In this document: in pieces, positions 19,824 through 29,658 of the stretch
Position numbering within the stretch: the first letter of the stretch is position 1
Layout: each line of letters starts with the position of its first letter
Assembly (NCBI GenBank): GCA_023145615.1
Contig: JAGLDK010000065.1
Span: 1 to 35,219, forward strand
Direction of reading: 5' to 3'
Origin: Ichthyobacteriaceae bacterium
Lineage (GTDB): Bacteria > Bacteroidota > Bacteroidia > Flavobacteriales > JADGDT01
Length of the DNA stretch: 35,219 nucleotides
Position numbers and translations under genes: made by a program
Notes under the pieces: model-generated
Told to the model about the DNA's origin: nothing
Database searches by the model: none
What the model saw: only the letters and a program-made list of their open reading frames with translations

Positions 19824-20346
19824 AACTGGGCTCGTTAATTAATAATAAAATAAACACAAATCACTTACTCAAAATATTAAAAGGCCTTTTATACAAAATC
19901 AATTTGCATATTTTACTAATTTTCAGTACTTTAGCAAAAGACATCTACAATATATAGAGTAATAACTATATCAAAAACAGCAATCTACTATTTACATAGT
20001 GGATTTTAATGCGTTCCCTACATTGAAAGTAAGAAATTACTTCATCTTAAACAAGTACTTATATGTCAATTATATAGGATTATCTACAAAACAATATTTT
20101 AAAACTAAATACAATCCCTTACATCATAAACTACAACTATCTTTTCGTAGTAAATATTATCATTTGGCAACACTCCGTTAAATTATAAATTAACAATGTG
20201 TAATTGTAATTATCAATTTAACACTCTAAAAATCAATAATATAAAACATTAAATAGCTATAGTGTTTCTTACACTTTACTTTATGACACTTCACTTTAAT
20301 CTACTTAACTGGCGTATAACGTGTTACGGAAAAAAATAAGGATTGT

Positions 20347-20354
20347 TAATTTTG
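20347..20354 (+). promoter_or_regulatory. Candidate -7 element (TAATTTTG)
   Basis: Exact TAnnTTTG 115 nt upstream of the DUF3109 gene. Confidence 0.25.
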
Positions 20355-20456
20355 GATACTTTACTAAAAAATAAACGTAAAATTTATTGAATCTAAAAAC
20401 ACTTTATTAGTATTTAAACAAGAAGCCACTATTACCTATAAAACACTACAATTAAC

Positions 20457-20464
20457 TATATTTG
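20457..20464 (+). promoter_or_regulatory. Candidate -7 element (TATATTTG) abutting the DUF3109 start codon
   Basis: Exact TAnnTTTG ending 4 nt before the ATG at 20469; would give a nearly leaderless mRNA. Confidence 0.35.
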
Positions 20465-20468
20465 CAAC

Positions 20469-21047
20469 ATGATACAAATAGGAAAAGCTTTGGTTTCGGA
20501 AAACATAATTGAAAAACAATTTGTTTGCGATTATGAAAAATGTAAAGGAGAATGTTGTGTTGCAGGAGATGCAGGTGCTCCGGTTGAAAAAAATGAATTA
20601 GAAATTTTAGACGAAATTTTTGATAAAGTAAAACCATACATCACTGAAAAAGGTATTAAATCTGTTGAGGAATTTGGTACTTGGACTAAAGATGATTATG
20701 GAGAATATGTAACTCCTTTAATTGATGGTAAGGAATGTGCATACACTGTTTTTGATGATAAAGGAAATGCCCGTTGCGGAATAGAAGATGCTTATAATGC
20801 AGGTGCAATATCGTGGCGTAAACCAATTTCGTGTAGTTTATATCCAATTAGATTAAGAGAATACTCTGAATTTACTGCTGTAAATTACGACAAATGGAGT
20901 ATTTGCTCTGATGCTTGTGTTTTAGGACGAAAACTAAAAACTCCAGTTTTTGAATTTTTAAAAGAGCCATTAACTCGATATTTTGGAGAAAAATGGTACT
21001 CTGAATTAGAATTAGTAGCATCCGAATACCTGAAACAGAAGAAATAA
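20469..21047 (+). CDS. DUF3109 family Cys-rich protein
   Basis: CDYEKCKGECCVAGDAGAPVEKNELEIL, RCGIEDAYNAGAISWRKPISCSLYPIRL, WSICSDACVLG. Confidence 0.9.
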   Translation: MIQIGKALVSENIIEKQFVCDYEKCKGECCVAGDAGAPVEKNELEILDEIFDKVKPYITEKGIKSVEEFGTWTKDDYGEYVTPLIDGKECAYTVFDDKGNARCGIEDAYNAGAISWRKPISCSLYPIRLREYSEFTAVNYDKWSICSDACVLGRKLKTPVFEFLKEPLTRYFGEKWYSELELVASEYLKQKK

Positions 21048-21117
21048 AACCACAAAAACATTACTAAGGTTTATATAAAACATTCCTTAATAATTGTAAA
21101 ATTAACAGAATATAATT

Positions 21118-22482
21118 ATGATGAATTGGGTTGATTTACTATCTCTTAAACGTTTTGGCGATAATAAAACGCGCTTAAGAAAAGATGAAGATGAAACTCG
21201 TTTGGGGTTTGAGGTTGATTATGATAGAATTATTTTCTCTACCCCATTTCGTAACCTTCAAGATAAAACTCAAGTAATACCTCTATCAAAAGGTGGATTT
21301 GCACACACTCGTTTAACTCATTCGTTAGAAGTATCGAGTGTTGGACGATCTTTAGGACGAAATATTGGAAAGGTAATTATTGAAAAATATCCCATTTTAA
21401 AAGAAAAAGGATACAAAGCCAACGATTTTGGAGCAATAGTTGCCGCTGCAGGTTTGGCACACGACATTGGAAATCCACCATTCGGACATTCAGGAGAGGG
21501 TGCAATTGGTCAATATTTTAAAACCGGAAACGGAAGTAAATTTAAAGATCAACTAACAGATGGAGAATTGGCCGATCTTACTCGTTTCGAAGGAAATGCT
21601 AATGGTTTCAGACTTATAACCGAATCAAATCAGGGTGTAAATGGCGGATTACGATTGTCGTATGCAACACTTGGTGCTTTTACTAAATATCCAAAAGAAT
21701 CAATTCCTAAATATGACGTTGTAAAATCGGTTGTTGAAAAAAAATATGGATTTTTTCAAACCGGAATTTCCGAATTCGAAGATATTGCCAACGAACTAAA
21801 GTTAAAGAAGTTCAGAAATAATGAATTTAAAAATTGGGTTCGCCATCCTTTGGCATTTTTAGTTGAAGCTGCCGATGATATTTGTTATTCAATTATTGAT
21901 TTCGAAGATGGTTTAAACCTTGGTTTAATTGACCAAGATAAGGCACTTGATATGATAATGCCTATTGTTAAGGATCGTATTATTTTAAAAAAATATGAGA
22001 GCATTAATTTAAATACCGACCGTAATAGTTACCTACGTGCCCTTGCAATTGGAGTGCTTGTTGGTGATGTTACCCAAATTTTTATTGATAACGAAACTGA
22101 TATTTTAAACGGTACTTTTACAAAATCGCTTCTTGATATAAGTAATTACAATCAATCGGTTGAAAATATTAAAAAACTAACCATGCAAAAGGTTTATAAA
22201 AACCGTAAAGTTGTGGAAATTGAAGCTGCTGGGTTTGTGGTTTTAGGTGGGTTAATGGATATTTTTATAGATACTGTAAATAATTTACACAACAATGAAT
22301 TAACAAGTTACGATATACACATTTTAGATTTACTTCCTACCCAATATATAGGAGTTAATAAAATACCTGAAGCAAGTATATATAAACGCATTTTAAATAT
22401 TTGTGCTTATTTATCAAGCATGACCGATACTTACGCTATATCGTTATACAAAAAACTAAAAGGAATTGAGTTGCCTACGTAA
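21118..22482 (+). CDS. dgt: dGTP triphosphohydrolase (HD domain)
   Basis: FSTPFRNLQDKTQV, FAHTRLTHSLEVSSVGRSLG, AAGLAHDIGNPPFGHSGE; start could be 21118 or 21121. Confidence 0.93.
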   Translation: MMNWVDLLSLKRFGDNKTRLRKDEDETRLGFEVDYDRIIFSTPFRNLQDKTQVIPLSKGGFAHTRLTHSLEVSSVGRSLGRNIGKVIIEKYPILKEKGYKANDFGAIVAAAGLAHDIGNPPFGHSGEGAIGQYFKTGNGSKFKDQLTDGELADLTRFEGNANGFRLITESNQGVNGGLRLSYATLGAFTKYPKESIPKYDVVKSVVEKKYGFFQTGISEFEDIANELKLKKFRNNEFKNWVRHPLAFLVEAADDICYSIIDFEDGLNLGLIDQDKALDMIMPIVKDRIILKKYESINLNTDRNSYLRALAIGVLVGDVTQIFIDNETDILNGTFTKSLLDISNYNQSVENIKKLTMQKVYKNRKVVEIEAAGFVVLGGLMDIFIDTVNNLHNNELTSYDIHILDLLPTQYIGVNKIPEASIYKRILNICAYLSSMTDTYAISLYKKLKGIELPT

Positions 22483-22514
22483 CTTAAAATTATAAAGAAA
22501 AAAAGACTAATAAC

Positions 22515-22760
22515 ATGGATAAGGCAATGAAAATAATTGCAGCTATTGTATTAACAACAATTGCTGCCGGAGGTATATTAAGTACATTTAACATACCAAA
22601 TGCAAAAATGGTTATAGGTTTCGGAATACTTGGATTAATGTTTGTATTAATGCCTTTTTTCTTGTTTTGGCGTTACGATAAAAAGCAACAACTTAAACAA
22701 GAACAAAATAATAACCTCAACTATTTTGAGCAATTACAAAATAAAAATGGAAGAAAATAG
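22515..22760 (+). CDS. Small membrane protein, two predicted TM helices
   Basis: Hydrophobic segments IIAAIVLTTIAAGGIL and VIGFGILGLMFVLMPFFLFW; overlaps the next gene. Confidence 0.65.
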   Translation: MDKAMKIIAAIVLTTIAAGGILSTFNIPNAKMVIGFGILGLMFVLMPFFLFWRYDKKQQLKQEQNNNLNYFEQLQNKNGRK

Positions 22761-22974
22761 TATTGAATGGATTGGATATTTGGCTTCGGCTTTAGCTGTA
22801 ATATCTTTTTCTTTAAAAAATGTAAAGCAACTAAGAATTGTAAACACAATAGCCGCAATAATTTTTACTTACTACGGATTTTTAATTGCATCTCGTCCGG
22901 TTATTTTTACCAACGTTTTTATAATTGCTTTTAACTTATATCATCTTAAATCAATATTAAAAACAAAAGTGTAG
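22747..22974 (+). CDS. YgjV-like small membrane protein
   Basis: MEENSIEWIGYLASALAVISFSLKNVKQLRIVNTIAAIIFTYYGFLI; ATG at 22747 preferred over the TTG at 22726. Confidence 0.7.
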   Translation: MEENSIEWIGYLASALAVISFSLKNVKQLRIVNTIAAIIFTYYGFLIASRPVIFTNVFIIAFNLYHLKSILKTKV

Positions 22975-22990
22975 CAATAATTTATTTATA

Positions 22991-23218
22991 CTAAATTCTG
23001 CTATCTGTTGTAGGCTTATTTACTACTCCCGAATCGTAAAATTTATCTGTAACTTTTTCAAACAAATAAGGTTTATTTTCTACCTCTACCCCATCAACAG
23101 TAAATTTGTTTACAACCAGTATTTTTAGTATAAAAACAACCATAATTAAAACTACTGCAAATGCATGATACTTTAAGTAAGGTTGGGGCTTTTTTTCGGT
23201 AATTATTTGCTTAATCAT
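22991..23218 (-). CDS. Hypothetical single-TM protein
   Basis: 75-aa ORF with one TM helix (FAVVLIMVVFILKILVV). Confidence 0.5.
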   Translation of the reverse strand: MIKQIITEKKPQPYLKYHAFAVVLIMVVFILKILVVNKFTVDGVEVENKPYLFEKVTDKFYDSGVVNKPTTDSRI

Positions 23219-23421
23219 ACATTTGTTTTATTGCCAATTACTTGTAAAAAATAGTGATAATATTTTATAAACTTCAACACTTTAAATGCTTTTTAATATA
23301 GTAATTACAATATTTACTTAAAAATAAACAACTGTTAATCAAATAATTTAGCTTTAAACTGATAAACAAATATAAATACAAAATTTAAACATGTATTCTG
23401 AATTTTTACCAAATACATACT

Positions 23422-23470
23422 TTAAATGATTTTATATTAAATAATATTGATTAAATATAAAATCATTTAA
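23422..23470. repeat. Perfect 17-bp inverted repeat in the divergent intergenic region upstream of prmC
   Basis: ttaaatgattttatatt (23422-23438) / aatataaaatcatttaa (23454-23470), 15-nt loop. Confidence 0.85.
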
Positions 23471-23522
23471 TTATTAACAAATAATTAAAATTGATTTAGT
23501 GCAATATTAAAACTCTATTTAA

Positions 23523-24380
23523 ATGAACTTAAAAGAAATTAAACTCCAATTCGAAACTGATTTATCAGAATTATTTGAAGATAAAAATGAATTATTGTCG
23601 ATATTTTGGATGCTTTCGGAAGAATACTTTAATATAACCCGATTAAATTTCGCATTAGATCAAAGTCTATCTCCTAATAATAATGAACTTTTAAAATTTA
23701 ACTCGGCATCGGTACGATTAAAAAATAACGAACCTATACAATACATTATTGAAAAAGCATATTTTAATGGTTTAGAGTTTAAAGTTAATTCGGATGTTTT
23801 AATTCCTCGTCCCGAAACTGAAGAATTAGTTGAATGGATTACAGAAAACAAACTCTCAAAACCATTGGATATATTAGATATAGCAACAGGTAGCGGTTGT
23901 ATTGCAATAAGTACTTATAATAATTTCAATAATACTAATGTTGAAGCAATTGATATTTCGGAAGGTGCTTTAATAGTTGCAAAATATAACAACAAGTTAT
24001 GTAACAATAAAGTTAAATTTCATAAAGCAGATGCTTTAAATCTTAAAAACAACTCATACTTTAACAACAAAAAATGGGACATAATAGTAAGTAATCCGCC
24101 TTATGTTAGGAATTTAGAAAAGACTGAAATAAAGCAAAATGTACTTAAATACGAGCCAGGTTTAGCTCTTTTTGTAGAAGATAAAAACCCTTTAATATTC
24201 TATAAAGAAATAATGCTTTATGCAAAACAAAACCTGAAACCTAAAGGCAAGTTGTACTTCGAAATAAATCAATATTTACCCGAAGAAATGAAGCAACTAG
24301 CAACCGAAATTGGTTTTAATAATTTCGAACTAAAAAAGGATTTTAAAGGAAATTATAGAATGATGATGCTTGAAATATAG
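23523..24380 (+). CDS. prmC: Peptide chain release factor N5-glutamine methyltransferase
   Basis: DILDIATGSGCIAI, NPPYV motif, IPRPETEELVEW. Confidence 0.93.
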   Translation: MNLKEIKLQFETDLSELFEDKNELLSIFWMLSEEYFNITRLNFALDQSLSPNNNELLKFNSASVRLKNNEPIQYIIEKAYFNGLEFKVNSDVLIPRPETEELVEWITENKLSKPLDILDIATGSGCIAISTYNNFNNTNVEAIDISEGALIVAKYNNKLCNNKVKFHKADALNLKNNSYFNNKKWDIIVSNPPYVRNLEKTEIKQNVLKYEPGLALFVEDKNPLIFYKEIMLYAKQNLKPKGKLYFEINQYLPEEMKQLATEIGFNNFELKKDFKGNYRMMMLEI

Positions 24381-24431
24381 TTTTTAGAGATGCCATTTAG
24401 TTAATAAAACGGTGTAGCTTAACAATTAAAA

Positions 24432-24800
24432 TTACTTACTCATTATCATTTTAATTGCAATAACTATCATTAAAACACCAAAGCCTTTTTTTAAATATTT
24501 AGGATCGATTGATAATGCAACTTTCGATCCAAAATAACTTCCTATTAAAAAGGTTAAAGAAATTACCGCAGCATATTTCCAATTAATATACCCTTCGTGG
24601 TAATATCCAATTGCAGCAGCTAAACCAATTGGAGGAATCATTGTTGCAATACTTGTACCTTGCGCTTCAAGCTGAGATAGCCCCATAACAAACACAAGCA
24701 TTGGTACTATTATAATACCACCTCCAACTCCAACAAGCCCACTTACCAAACCTGCAATTATACCTATAAATATCAGCCAAATTATTACGTTAAAGTCCAT
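24432..24800 (-). CDS. TauE/SafE (TSUP) family permease, half-length
   Basis: GIIAGLVSGLVGVGGGIIIVPMLVF and ...LIGSYFGSKVAL; only 122 aa. Confidence 0.85.
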   Translation of the reverse strand: MDFNVIIWLIFIGIIAGLVSGLVGVGGGIIIVPMLVFVMGLSQLEAQGTSIATMIPPIGLAAAIGYYHEGYINWKYAAVISLTFLIGSYFGSKVALSIDPKYLKKGFGVLMIVIAIKMIMSK

Positions 24801-27800
24801 TAGAAATCGAGGTTTAATGATAAATAAAAAGTTTTGGGAAGTTGCTTACCTGTATCAGTTCCCCATGCCCAATCGGCACGTATAAAATACCCAAACATTT
24901 GAGTTCTAGCTCCAATTCCATAACCATACACAAACGAATCATTATTTCTATCAATAGTAACTCGTATTGATTCTCGGTTAATTATTTCGTTATTAGTAGT
25001 ATTTTCTTCCGACCAAGGCGCCACTCCTACCCACGCAGTACCAACATCAAAAAATGGCACCACCTGAAAATGACGCAATACGCTCCAACTTATAGGAGTA
25101 TCAAAAAAGTACTGAATCATAGGAATTCTCACTTCCGAATTAAACAAAGCGAAACTTGTACCGTGGCGTACATTTTGTTTGAATCCCCTCATATTTGTCA
25201 TTAAAGTTTGAAAACCATAATTTATATCAGGCGATGCTGGAACAGTATTATCGAAATTAGATATGGCACTTGGTATAAAACTATTATCAACTCCTCCTAT
25301 ATAATACACCAGTCTTTGAGTTCCTAAAGAAGTACCCATTGCAAATCTGTTTGCCCAAATTACATTCCTATGTATTCGGGTATAATTACGAGCGTCAAAA
25401 CCTAAGTTAATCATTGTTTCGTCTGCACCATTAAATCCTTGATATAATTCGGCAAAGGTTTTTATACGAGTACCTCTATGCAGATTTAAACTATAATTTA
25501 TGGTATTATCAAAAGTATGATCAAGTCGTGTTGTAAAAAAATGATCGTAAGTTATTGGTGCCGATAAACTTTTTTCTTCATGATTTAACAACACATTTTT
25601 ATCTCTACGGTAACCTACCGATAACGAAGCTGACGAAACCGGACTAAAAGGGTAACTTAATTTATACTGAAACTTATTTGTTATTAAATTTACTCTATAA
25701 AAATTATCTCCCAATGGAATCCACTCTGGCTTATTTCCTTCTCCTGGTCCAATAACTCTATATTGACTTCTTCTATAAAACAAATACGATTTATTCCAAC
25801 GTTTTTTTCTAACATCGTATTTTAATTTAAACTCACTATTAGGACTCAATGACAAACCTGCAACCGGATAAAAATCGGTTCTAAAACCTCCAGTTAAAGA
25901 ATTATTATTAAACACATCGGTAAGCTTAACCTCAAACAAACCATTTACTCCCGAACTCATATAAACCGGACCACCTGTAAAAACCTGATAATCTAAATTA
26001 TCGCTCGATTGATCAATTTGCGTAGTTAATTCAGTTGCAAAATATATATTTCTATAAAGTCGTTTATACTTTTCGAACTTGTTTCTTTCTAAAATTTTTA
26101 TTTCAGGATTTAAACTATCAGGAGTAGTAATAAAATTATATCTATCATTAAACCTACCTTCTACCCCATACATATTATATATTTCGGGCTCAAAAACATA
26201 TTTACCAATATTTATAGGATATTGCTTTATATTTAATTTCAGTTCTTGTACCGAACCTTCGTTTGCTTCATTTTTGGTTGTATCAACTAAAGTATATTCA
26301 TGATTGTTTTTAGATATATTAACTAATGCTGATAAATTATCTACTAACTCAATCCTATCCTTATCATCATTATATTTTATAGTAGTGTTTTTATCATCAT
26401 TTATATCATGATTCAAAACAGATCTATTATCACTTTGTAATTTATAATTATCGAATGTAGTACGATAATGAACAATAGTATCAACATGACTAACAATGCT
26501 ATCCATATCAAATACATATTGATTTTGAATATTATGTTCGTCGGTAGCCAAATATATTACACTATTATCTTTATTAAGTTTAGGTATAATTTCGCTTGTA
26601 TATTCCGATTCTGTAGCCTTTTTTAACGTAATAGATTTGTTTTTATAATCATACACAAACAAGTCGGTATAATCTTTTCCTAATGCAAACTTTTTACTTT
26701 TAACAATTTTATTGTTGTATCTGTTAGAACTAAAAACTATATCATTATCTCCGTTTATAAATGCAGGATACAAATCGTCGTACGAGTCTTTTGTAAGATT
26801 TACAAAGGTGTTAGCTTTTAAATTCAATACAAATATATCGGTATATCCATTTTGAGTTGCAGACATAACCAACTTATCTCCCGATTTTGAAAAAGAAATA
26901 CTATTAATTTTTGATAAGCCTCTATACGATTTTTCAAACGAAACTTTCTTTAATTCAGTATCGTATATGTACAAATAAATAAGCCCTTTTTTTTCTGCAA
27001 CCATTGCAATATGTTTATTATCGGGATGCCAACTTATTATAGGATACGATAAATCTTCGTTTTGAGTAATTCTATATCCTCCTTTAAATACCTTTTCTCG
27101 TTTTTTAGTTTTCGTATTAAATGTATAAACATTAAATAGCCCCATACTATTTGTGGTATAGGCAATTAAAGAATTATCCGAATTTGTTGAAAGTTGAAAA
27201 ATCCGCTCTTCATTTCTCGATTTTGCAACTTCGTTTGGTAGATTTTCTATTTTTTCAGAAAGGTCTATTTTAAAAATTTCAGAATAGTAATCAAGCCAAT
27301 TTTCCCTGATAGTTTTGTAGTCAATTCCAAGTACCGATTCAAATCCAACTTTAATATCTCTGGTAGTGTAAGTCATTAACACCACCATAGGAATAATTTC
27401 TTCGCCGTATCTGTGCGATAAATAATTCCATATTGAATAACCTAAAACTTGAGATTTTTCAACTGAAAAAGAATTGAAATTATCAATATTTTCATAAATC
27501 AAACCATCTCTCATTCTAGCTTCAAGCTCAGCTTTGTTATCGGTTTCCGACATATATAAAATCAATCCATCGGCAAACCAAGTTGGTAACGATAAGTTTC
27601 TATAAGTTTCAAGTCCTTTTTTAAAATCACCGCCTGCAACCATATAATTAAGTAGCATTTCGGTAATTCCGGCTCTTAACTGTACTTTTAAATCTTTACG
27701 CAAACCAGTTCCATAAACAAAAAGTTTATTACCATTTATACTTGTAACTCCTCCTACATTATAAGCCTGACTTGAATTATCGTTTAAATTGCTTTGTTTT

Positions 27801-28126
27801 AATTCGGTAAGTGAGTTGTAACAAACAACCTGAAACCTCTCGGTAAAATCAACATGAAAAAAATCGGAAAGTTCTTTTAGTTCATCTTTTAATATTGCAG
27901 TAACATATTGGGCATTTCTATTTCCTCGATGATAATAAAAAACATCATATTGAGGCAAACGATAAAAATTCCAATTAAAATTTTGATAAACTACTCTGTT
28001 TTTTCCAAATTCTTGTTGAACTCCATAAAAAAACTGCCCCTTTGCAGGAGTGTATATCATTAACATAAACACTACAAGTGCCATATTAAATAATAATTTC
28101 GACTTTTTATCAGTATAGTTTTTCAA
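24800..28126 (-). CDS. Multi-domain outer-membrane protein: gluzincin-like N-terminal domain, TolB-type WD40/PD40 propeller, BamA/Omp85-like C-terminal barrel
   Basis: Signal peptide; YHRGNRNAQYVTAILKDELKELSDFF; propeller repeats (ISWHPDNKHIAMVAEKKGLIYLYIYD, ISFSKSGDKLVMSATQNGYTDIFVLNL); C-terminal barrel ending FYLSLNLDF. Confidence 0.82.
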   Translation of the reverse strand: MKNYTDKKSKLLFNMALVVFMLMIYTPAKGQFFYGVQQEFGKNRVVYQNFNWNFYRLPQYDVFYYHRGNRNAQYVTAILKDELKELSDFFHVDFTERFQVVCYNSLTELKQSNLNDNSSQAYNVGGVTSINGNKLFVYGTGLRKDLKVQLRAGITEMLLNYMVAGGDFKKGLETYRNLSLPTWFADGLILYMSETDNKAELEARMRDGLIYENIDNFNSFSVEKSQVLGYSIWNYLSHRYGEEIIPMVVLMTYTTRDIKVGFESVLGIDYKTIRENWLDYYSEIFKIDLSEKIENLPNEVAKSRNEERIFQLSTNSDNSLIAYTTNSMGLFNVYTFNTKTKKREKVFKGGYRITQNEDLSYPIISWHPDNKHIAMVAEKKGLIYLYIYDTELKKVSFEKSYRGLSKINSISFSKSGDKLVMSATQNGYTDIFVLNLKANTFVNLTKDSYDDLYPAFINGDNDIVFSSNRYNNKIVKSKKFALGKDYTDLFVYDYKNKSITLKKATESEYTSEIIPKLNKDNSVIYLATDEHNIQNQYVFDMDSIVSHVDTIVHYRTTFDNYKLQSDNRSVLNHDINDDKNTTIKYNDDKDRIELVDNLSALVNISKNNHEYTLVDTTKNEANEGSVQELKLNIKQYPINIGKYVFEPEIYNMYGVEGRFNDRYNFITTPDSLNPEIKILERNKFEKYKRLYRNIYFATELTTQIDQSSDNLDYQVFTGGPVYMSSGVNGLFEVKLTDVFNNNSLTGGFRTDFYPVAGLSLSPNSEFKLKYDVRKKRWNKSYLFYRRSQYRVIGPGEGNKPEWIPLGDNFYRVNLITNKFQYKLSYPFSPVSSASLSVGYRRDKNVLLNHEEKSLSAPITYDHFFTTRLDHTFDNTINYSLNLHRGTRIKTFAELYQGFNGADETMINLGFDARNYTRIHRNVIWANRFAMGTSLGTQRLVYYIGGVDNSFIPSAISNFDNTVPASPDINYGFQTLMTNMRGFKQNVRHGTSFALFNSEVRIPMIQYFFDTPISWSVLRHFQVVPFFDVGTAWVGVAPWSEENTTNNEIINRESIRVTIDRNNDSFVYGYGIGARTQMFGYFIRADWAWGTDTGKQLPKTFYLSLNLDF

Positions 28127-28451
28127 TTAGTAGGTAATTTTATTGGGTAGTATTGAAGATACTATCTATTACTGAAAAAACCTATTTAGCACAAATAAAA
28201 ACGCATTAAATAAATAGTTTTTAACACATTAGATAAATAATTAATGCTAAATTATGTTTTATAACACCTTATAACAAAACTTATTTAAAAAGAGTATTTA
28301 TTAGTTGAATATAAGTGTATTATAGTTTGTTTTTTTCAATAGTAATGTACAATTAAATGTAATGAAAACATGCAGTATTAAAACCCACAATAATTCAATA
28401 TATAACATTGTAAATAGTTAAGCAACTATTAATTTGTTAATCAAAAACTCA

Positions 28452-29324
28452 TTAATTTCTTCCTCTTTGATTTCTCGGTATAAATGGATCAGTTATTACT
28501 TCGGCACCAACAGGATTATTAAATTTAATTCCATTAAATCTCCATGAAAAACCTAACGATACATACCATTCTTTTTCTACTAAATTTGTATTAAGACCTC
28601 CAAAAACATCAAGTTGAAAATTTCTTTTTACCAAATAAGCCAAACCTCCATCAAAATAATTTCTGTATAAATTATCATCACCAAAATGAAGCTCTCCTTT
28701 ATTTTCAATAAACACTGATAAACGTGGCAATATTGTTTTTATTAATGTGAAGGTGTATGATAGGCTGGGCATATAAATTAATTTTTCGATGTTTATGTTT
28801 GAAATAAATACCCAGTTTTTTTCGAAATCGTGTTGAGTTAATACCGAAAAATTTACATCTCCAAAATAACGCACCTGTTCATAATCGTAATACATTGCAC
28901 TACCCTTAAATCCAATTGTTGGTATATATCCGCTACCTTCGTTTATTCGGTAAACAGCACCTACCATAATAGGTGTAGTAGAAAAATCAAACTTAGTAAT
29001 ATTTGTTTCATCATTTAAATTAATTGTCATCATACTTTCGGAAAGCCCAACACTACCAAAAAACTCTAATTGAGAGTTTCTTGTATATCTAAATAAAGTT
29101 TGCAAACCAATTTTTTTAAATGATCCAATAACAACATCATTAGCTAGTAAGTTTTTACTGTGATACATCAACCCCGATTCAACTTGCATCATACCAACCC
29201 CTGGATTGTAAGGAGAGAATGAAAAGCTAGGACGATTTGAATTTATTACATCGGTAAGTTGTTGAGAAAAAATATTAGTAGAAAATAAAAAAGCAAAAGA
29301 TGCCAATAATAAAAATTTATGCAT
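28452..29324 (-). CDS. Outer-membrane barrel protein of the transporter/MetA-pathway phenol-degradation-like type
   Basis: Signal peptide; INSNRPSFSFSPYNPGVGMMQVESGL start and barrel strands. Confidence 0.65.
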   Translation of the reverse strand: MHKFLLLASFAFLFSTNIFSQQLTDVINSNRPSFSFSPYNPGVGMMQVESGLMYHSKNLLANDVVIGSFKKIGLQTLFRYTRNSQLEFFGSVGLSESMMTINLNDETNITKFDFSTTPIMVGAVYRINEGSGYIPTIGFKGSAMYYDYEQVRYFGDVNFSVLTQHDFEKNWVFISNINIEKLIYMPSLSYTFTLIKTILPRLSVFIENKGELHFGDDNLYRNYFDGGLAYLVKRNFQLDVFGGLNTNLVEKEWYVSLGFSWRFNGIKFNNPVGAEVITDPFIPRNQRGRN

Positions 29325-29352
29325 TACAATAATGAGTTTGTTTAGTAAAAAG

Positions 29353-29360
29353 CAAAAATA
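29353..29360 (-). promoter_or_regulatory. Candidate -7 element upstream of the 28452-29324 gene
   Basis: Minus-strand TATTTTTG 28 nt before the start codon. Confidence 0.35.
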
Positions 29361-29361
29361 G

Positions 29362-29390
29362 AAAAAGCCACATATTAAATGTGGCTTTTG
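29362..29390 (-). terminator. Terminator hairpin downstream of the small ORF 29551-29658
   Basis: Minus-strand aaaagccacat-ttaat-atgtggctttttct; 11-bp stem with T run. Confidence 0.75.
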
Positions 29391-29550
29391 CGTGTATTTT
29401 TTTTATCGAAACTAATAAATAAATTTATAGTTTCTACAAAATATTTTATTGTTCATAGCAGACCTTCATTATTATATAATCTGGAGCATTAATAAGATGG
29501 AATGCTTTAATTAAGTGTAAAAGTATTACAAAATTTTGCTTATTAAATTA

Positions 29551-29658
29551 TTAAAATAAACCTGTGATTTTTAATACCACATATAAAAAATACATGAATA
29601 AACCACCTACTGCAATGTTTACTACTTTTACAACCACATCATCGAAAAAATTATGCAT
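29551..29658 (-). CDS. Candidate small single-TM protein, 35 aa (not in supplied ORF track)
   Basis: Manual translation MHNFFDDVVVKVVNIAVGGLFMYFLYVVLKITGLF-stop; lies alone in a 650-bp intergenic gap and is followed by a terminator. Confidence 0.55.
   Translation of the reverse strand: MHNFFDDVVVKVVNIAVGGLFMYFLYVVLKITGLF

Noticed and set aside
19999-20181. 60-aa plus-strand ORF in the intergenic region
   Set aside because: Starts with a non-ATG codon, has no signal or domain and no recognisable composition.
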